DNA of 14,867 nt from assembly GCA_050329415.1 (NCBI GenBank), contig JBHJOS010000175.1, positions 1 through 14,867 on the forward strand, read 5' to 3'. Source of the DNA: JANNOG01 sp050329415 (lineage in GTDB: Bacteria; Actinomycetota; Actinomycetes; Actinomycetales; JBBAYJ01). Of the stretch, positions 11,509 to 14,867 are shown in pieces. A model generated the notes under the pieces. It was not told the DNA's origin. It saw only the letters and a program-made list of their open reading frames with translations, and made no database searches. Each line of letters begins with the position of its first letter. The first letter of the stretch is position 1. Position numbers and translations under genes: made by a program.

Positions 11509-13221
11509 ATGCGCACTCTCCGTTCCCGCCGCTCCGGCGGCACGATCCGGCGCGGCTTCGCCGTGGGCGCCGCGGCGGTCGTCGCCGCGCTGGCCCTGGC
11601 CGCCTGCGGTGGCGACGGCGCCACCGACGAGGGCACCGACGGCGACACCGGTGAGGCGAGCGGGGACGGGCAGACACTCGTCTTCGGGGCCTCGGCGGAC
11701 CCGGTGATCCTCGACGGCGCGTACGTCAGCGACGGCGAGTCGTTCCGGCCGATCCGGCAGATCTTCGAGGGCCTGGTGACGACCGCCGAGGGCAGCACGG
11801 ACATCGAGCCCCGCCTGGCCACCTCCTGGGAGACCAGCGAGGACGGCCTGGAGTGGACGTTCACCCTGGCCGACGGCGTGACGTTCCACGACGGCGAGCC
11901 GCTCGACGCCGAGGCGGTGTGCGTCAACTTCGACCGCTGGTACAACTTCGCCGGCATCCAGCAGAGCGGCAACGTCTCGTACTACTGGCAGACCGTCATG
12001 GGCGGGTACGCCGAGAACGAGGACCCGGAGCTGCCGGAGAGCCTCTACTCCTCGTGCGAGGCCACGGACGAGCTCACCGCCACCATCACGCTGACCCGGC
12101 CGTCCACGACCTTCCTGTCCGCCCTGTCGCTGCCCTCGTTCAGCATCGCCAGCCCCGCGGCGCTGGCGGAGTACGGCGCCGACGAGGTCAGCGGCACCGG
12201 CGAGGAGCCCCAGTTCACCGGCACGTTCGGCACCGAGCACCCGATCGGCACCGGGCCGTACCGGTTCGTCTCGTGGGAGCGCGGCGACCAGCTCGTCCTC
12301 GAGCGCAACCCCGACTACTGGGGCGAGCCCGCGATCATCGAGACGCTGGTGTTCCGGCCCATCGCCGACGGTCCCGCCCGGCGCCAGGCCCTGGAGGCCG
12401 GGGACATCGACGGCTACGACCTCGTCGACCCGGCCGACGCCGAGGCCCTGCAGGAGGCCGACTACCAGGTCCTCCTGCGGCCCGCCTTCAACATCGGCTA
12501 CGTCGCCTTCAACCAGGCGGTCCCGCCCATGGACAACGACCTGGTCCGGCAGGCCGCCGCGCACGCCATCAACCGCGAGGCGCTGCTCCAGGCCAACTAC
12601 CCGCCGGGGTCGGAGGTCGCGACCCAGTTCATGCCGCCGTCGCTGTTCGGCTGGGCCGACGACGTCCCGGCGTACGAGTACGACCCCGAGCTCGCCCAGC
12701 AGCTGCTCGAGGAGTCCGGGGTCGAGAACCCGACCATCGAGTTCTGGTACCCGACCGACGTCTCCCGGCCGTACATGCCCAACCCCGAGGCCAACCTCCA
12801 GCTCATGGCCGCCGACCTCGAGGCCGCCGGGTTCACCGTCAACGTGAACTCCGCCCCGTGGAGCCCCGACTACCTCGACGCCACCCTGTCCGGGCAGGCC
12901 GGGGTGTACCTGCTCGGCTGGACCGGCGACTTCGGCGACCCCGACAACTTCCTCGGAACGTTCTTCCAGGCCCAGAGCCCCGAGTGGGGCTTCGACAACC
13001 CGGAGATCCGCGCCACCCTCGACGAGGCCGAGGTCGAGACCGACCCCGACGCCCGCACGGCCCTCTACGAGGAGGCCAACCGCCTCATCATGGCGGAGCT
13101 GCCGGGCCTGCCCTACGTCCACACCCAGCCGGCGCTCGCGTTCGCGCCGGGCGTGGAGAACTTCGTCCCGTCCCCGGTCCAGAACGAGGACTTCGGGACC
13201 GTCACGCTCTCGGAGGGCTGA
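11509..13221 (+). CDS. Oligopeptide-type ABC transporter substrate-binding lipoprotein (SBP_bac_5)
   Basis: This 570-residue extracytoplasmic lipoprotein should capture peptides or related solutes for the permeases encoded downstream. The signal peptide has a basic start (RTLRSRRSGGTIRR), a hydrophobic core (residues 18-30) and the lipobox LAAC with Cys33. A flexible Gly/Asp/Thr linker follows (34-53). Family 5 signatures are WTFTLADGVTFHDGEPLDAE, IGTGPYRFVSWERGDQLVLERNPDYWG, and VRQAAAHAINREALLQ, and a late LLGWTGDFGDPDNFL. The length is typical. The GAGG 7 nt before ATG supports the start. The GGAGGG near its 3' end probably serves the next gene. The solute cannot be inferred: peptides, nickel, opines and sugars are all bound by this family. 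Confidence 0.95.
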   Translation: MRTLRSRRSGGTIRRGFAVGAAAVVAALALAACGGDGATDEGTDGDTGEASGDGQTLVFGASADPVILDGAYVSDGESFRPIRQIFEGLVTTAEGSTDIEPRLATSWETSEDGLEWTFTLADGVTFHDGEPLDAEAVCVNFDRWYNFAGIQQSGNVSYYWQTVMGGYAENEDPELPESLYSSCEATDELTATITLTRPSTTFLSALSLPSFSIASPAALAEYGADEVSGTGEEPQFTGTFGTEHPIGTGPYRFVSWERGDQLVLERNPDYWGEPAIIETLVFRPIADGPARRQALEAGDIDGYDLVDPADAEALQEADYQVLLRPAFNIGYVAFNQAVPPMDNDLVRQAAAHAINREALLQANYPPGSEVATQFMPPSLFGWADDVPAYEYDPELAQQLLEESGVENPTIEFWYPTDVSRPYMPNPEANLQLMAADLEAAGFTVNVNSAPWSPDYLDATLSGQAGVYLLGWTGDFGDPDNFLGTFFQAQSPEWGFDNPEIRATLDEAEVETDPDARTALYEEANRLIMAELPGLPYVHTQPALAFAPGVENFVPSPVQNEDFGTVTLSEG

Positions 13222-13229
13222 CCCCCGCT

Positions 13230-14237
13230 GTGCTGCGGTTCGTCGTCCGGCGGCTGCTGCTGCTGGTTCCGATCCTCCTCGGACTCAGCATCGCCCTGTT
13301 CGCCTGGGTGCGGGCGCTGCCGGGGGGGCCCGCCGTCGCGCTGCTCGGCGAGCGGGCCACGCCCGAGGCGGTCGCCCGGGTCAACGCCCTCTACGGGTTC
13401 GACCAACCGGTCTGGGAGCAGTACCTCGCCTACCTGGCCCGGGTCCTCCAGGGCGACCTCGGCACCTCGACCACCACCCGGCAGCCCGTGGTCGACGAGC
13501 TGGTACGGCTGTTCCCGGCGACCATCGAGCTCACCCTGCTCGCGCTCCTCCTCGCGGTCGGGGTGGGGGTGCCGCTGGGCTACCTGGCGGCCCGCCGGCA
13601 CCACACGTGGGTGGACAACCTGTCGGTCGTCGGGTCCCTCGTCGGGGTGACGATCCCGGTGTTCTTCCTCGGGTTCATCCTCAAGTACGTCTTCGCGGTG
13701 CAGCTGGGGTGGCTGCCGGCGTCCGGGCGGCAGAACGCGCGGATCTTCACCGAGCACCCGACCGGGTTCTACGTCCTCGACGGGCTGCTCGTCGGGCGAC
13801 CGGACGCGGCGTGGGACGCCGTCCAACACCTGATCCTCCCGGCGGTGGCCCTGGCCACCATCCCGTTGGCGATCATCGCCCGGATCACCCGGGCGGCGGT
13901 GCTCGACGTGCTCGGTGAGGACTACGTCCGCACCGCCGAGGCCAAGGGCCTGACCCGCCGGACGGTGTCGCGGCGGCACGTCCTGCGCAACGCTCTGCTG
14001 CCGGTGGTCACGGTGGCCGGGCTGCAGACCGGTCTGCTGCTCGCCGGGGCCGTGCTCACCGAGACCGTCTTCGCGTTCCCGGGGGTCGGGTCGTTCCTCG
14101 TCGACGCGATCTTCCAGCGGGACTACGCCGTCATCCAGGGGTTCATCCTCGTGATCGCCGTCATCGTGGTGCTCGTCAACCTGCTCGTCGACATCGCCTA
14201 CGGGCTCATCGACCCGCGGATCCGGGTGTCCGCATGA
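13230..14237 (+). CDS. DppB/OppB-type ABC transporter permease
   Basis: This 335-residue membrane permease forms half of the channel. It starts LRFVVRRLLLLVPILLGLSIALF (2-24), the usual first membrane segment after a basic RR, then a periplasmic loop with YGFDQPVWEQYLAYLARVLQGDLG. The cytoplasmic EAA loop that contacts the ATPase reads AEAKGLTRRTVSRRHVLRNALLP (236-258). FAFPGVGSFLVDAIFQRDYAVIQG (281-304) and the last segment are standard. The GTG start at 13230 is 8 nt after the SBP stop; GGAGGG (13212-13217) lies 12 nt upstream, slightly far but the best available. The last codons overlap the next gene by ATGA (14234-14237), implying coupling. Confidence 0.94.
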   Translation: MLRFVVRRLLLLVPILLGLSIALFAWVRALPGGPAVALLGERATPEAVARVNALYGFDQPVWEQYLAYLARVLQGDLGTSTTTRQPVVDELVRLFPATIELTLLALLLAVGVGVPLGYLAARRHHTWVDNLSVVGSLVGVTIPVFFLGFILKYVFAVQLGWLPASGRQNARIFTEHPTGFYVLDGLLVGRPDAAWDAVQHLILPAVALATIPLAIIARITRAAVLDVLGEDYVRTAEAKGLTRRTVSRRHVLRNALLPVVTVAGLQTGLLLAGAVLTETVFAFPGVGSFLVDAIFQRDYAVIQGFILVIAVIVVLVNLLVDIAYGLIDPRIRVSA

Positions 14238-14867
14238 CCGGTCCGCTGCTGCCCCCGATGCCGGCCCCGGGCCCCGCCGCGCTGTCCCCGGGGGGGTCGC
14301 CGCATCCCGAGGACGAGGTCCGGACCACCCTGCGGGGCGACGCCTGGCGCCGGCTGCGGCGGGACCCGATGGCGATCGTCGGGGCAGTGCTGGTCGTGGC
14401 CTTCGTCGGCGTGGCCGTGGCCGCGCCGCTGATCGCGCCGTACTCGCCGACCGCCACGCCGGGTCTGGGCCAGATCACCCCGACGACCATCCCCGGGCCG
14501 TCCGGCCAGCACTGGTTCGGCCTGGACAACCTGGGCCGGGACGAGTTCAGCCGGATCGTGTACGGCGCCCGGCAGTCGCTGCTCGTCGGGGTGGTGTCGC
14601 TGGTGCTCGGGGCGAGCGTCGGCATCGCCCTCGGGCTGCTCGCCGGGGGGATCGGCGGCTGGGTGGACGTGGTGGTGATGCGCGTCACCGACGTCATGCT
14701 CGCGGTGCCCGGCCTGCTGTTCGCCATCGGCATCGCCGCACTGCTGGGGGCGTCGCTGCTGTCGGTGATGATCGCCATCGCGGTGATCAACGTGCCGGTC
14801 TTCGCCCGGCTGCTGCGGGGGTCGATGCTGAGCCAGCGGGAGAGCGACTACGTCGTCGCCACCCGCA
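14234..14867 (+). CDS. DppC/OppC-type ABC transporter permease, N-terminal part (runs off the window)
   Basis: An open frame from ATG 14234 continues to the window edge, giving 211 residues. A Pro/Gly-rich N-terminus is followed by LRGDAWRRLRRDPMAIVGAVL, the usual OppC_N opening before its first membrane segment. Then come APLIAPYSPT, HWFGLDNLGRDEFSRIVYGARQSLLVG and VMRVTDVMLAVPGLLFAIG, and it breaks off at SDYVVATR just before the EAA loop. It overlaps the preceding permease by ATGA. It pairs with that permease to complete the channel. ATPase genes (DppD/DppF type) are expected downstream but are not in view. Confidence 0.93.
   Translation, partial: MTGPLLPPMPAPGPAALSPGGSPHPEDEVRTTLRGDAWRRLRRDPMAIVGAVLVVAFVGVAVAAPLIAPYSPTATPGLGQITPTTIPGPSGQHWFGLDNLGRDEFSRIVYGARQSLLVGVVSLVLGASVGIALGLLAGGIGGWVDVVVMRVTDVMLAVPGLLFAIGIAALLGASLLSVMIAIAVINVPVFARLLRGSMLSQRESDYVVATR

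Noticed and set aside
11065..13122. A 685-codon open frame on the minus strand across the HAD and binding-protein genes
   Set aside because: It is antisense to two well-supported genes and contains only repetitive Val/Gly/Leu/Asp shadow sequence with no motif.
11509..14867. The ABC transporter operon as a novel system
   Set aside because: Order, motifs and spacing are those of ordinary Opp/Dpp transporters; nothing in view departs from the family.

Overview
The window is very G+C-rich chromosomal DNA (about 70-80% in the lines I counted by hand). Starts are often GTG and many genes sit directly behind a TAnnnT hexamer with no Shine-Dalgarno, which points to an actinobacterium. The presence of mshC (mycothiol ligase), an F420-type LLM oxidoreductase and a PAC2 protein supports this. 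The neighbour order resembles Geodermatophilaceae or Pseudonocardiales-like genomes, but I cannot fix the family from sequence alone.

Layout. 1-119 is the 5' end of an IS3/IS6110-like insertion sequence: an inverted-repeat end at 119 and the first 22 codons of its OrfA, minus strand. 327-1670 is an M20 zinc peptidase, convergent with a small DUF5703 gene (1699-1923, minus). A small, highly acidic protein (2005-2352, plus) converges with an aldo/keto-reductase-fold protein (2359-3291, minus) that appears to have lost most of its catalytic tetrad. Divergent from the latter, an Rv3520c-type LLM/F420 oxidoreductase (3355-4428) overlaps uppP (4425-5249). A FitAB/VapBC-type toxin-antitoxin pair with its own palindromic operator follows (5259-6008). 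The conserved actinobacterial run comes next: MSMEG_4193-type histidine phosphatase, DUF3090 protein, SCO1664-family kinase-like protein and mshC (6014-9447). A PAC2 gene on the minus strand and a HAD hydrolase on the plus strand diverge after that. The window ends in an oligopeptide-type ABC transporter operon: lipoprotein binding protein, DppB-like permease and a DppC-like permease cut by the window edge.

How it fits together. From uppP to mshC the order matches, as I remember it, the M. tuberculosis Rv2136c to Rv2130c region (there with cysQ and Rv2132 interposed). The toxin-antitoxin pair sits between uppP and the phosphatase, so it looks like an insertion into a conserved housekeeping block. 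The stop codon of the toxin overlaps the likely -10 box of the phosphatase gene.

Regulatory architecture is unusually readable here. Eight genes carry a TAnnnT box 5-8 nt before the start codon (leaderless transcription). All three convergent junctions carry perfect or near-perfect hairpins, two of which contain stop codons. I see no CRISPR array, tRNA, rRNA or prophage. I found no clear new multi-gene defence system. The best candidate for an undescribed function is the phosphatase, DUF3090 zinc-ribbon and SCO1664 kinase-like trio next to mycothiol synthesis.
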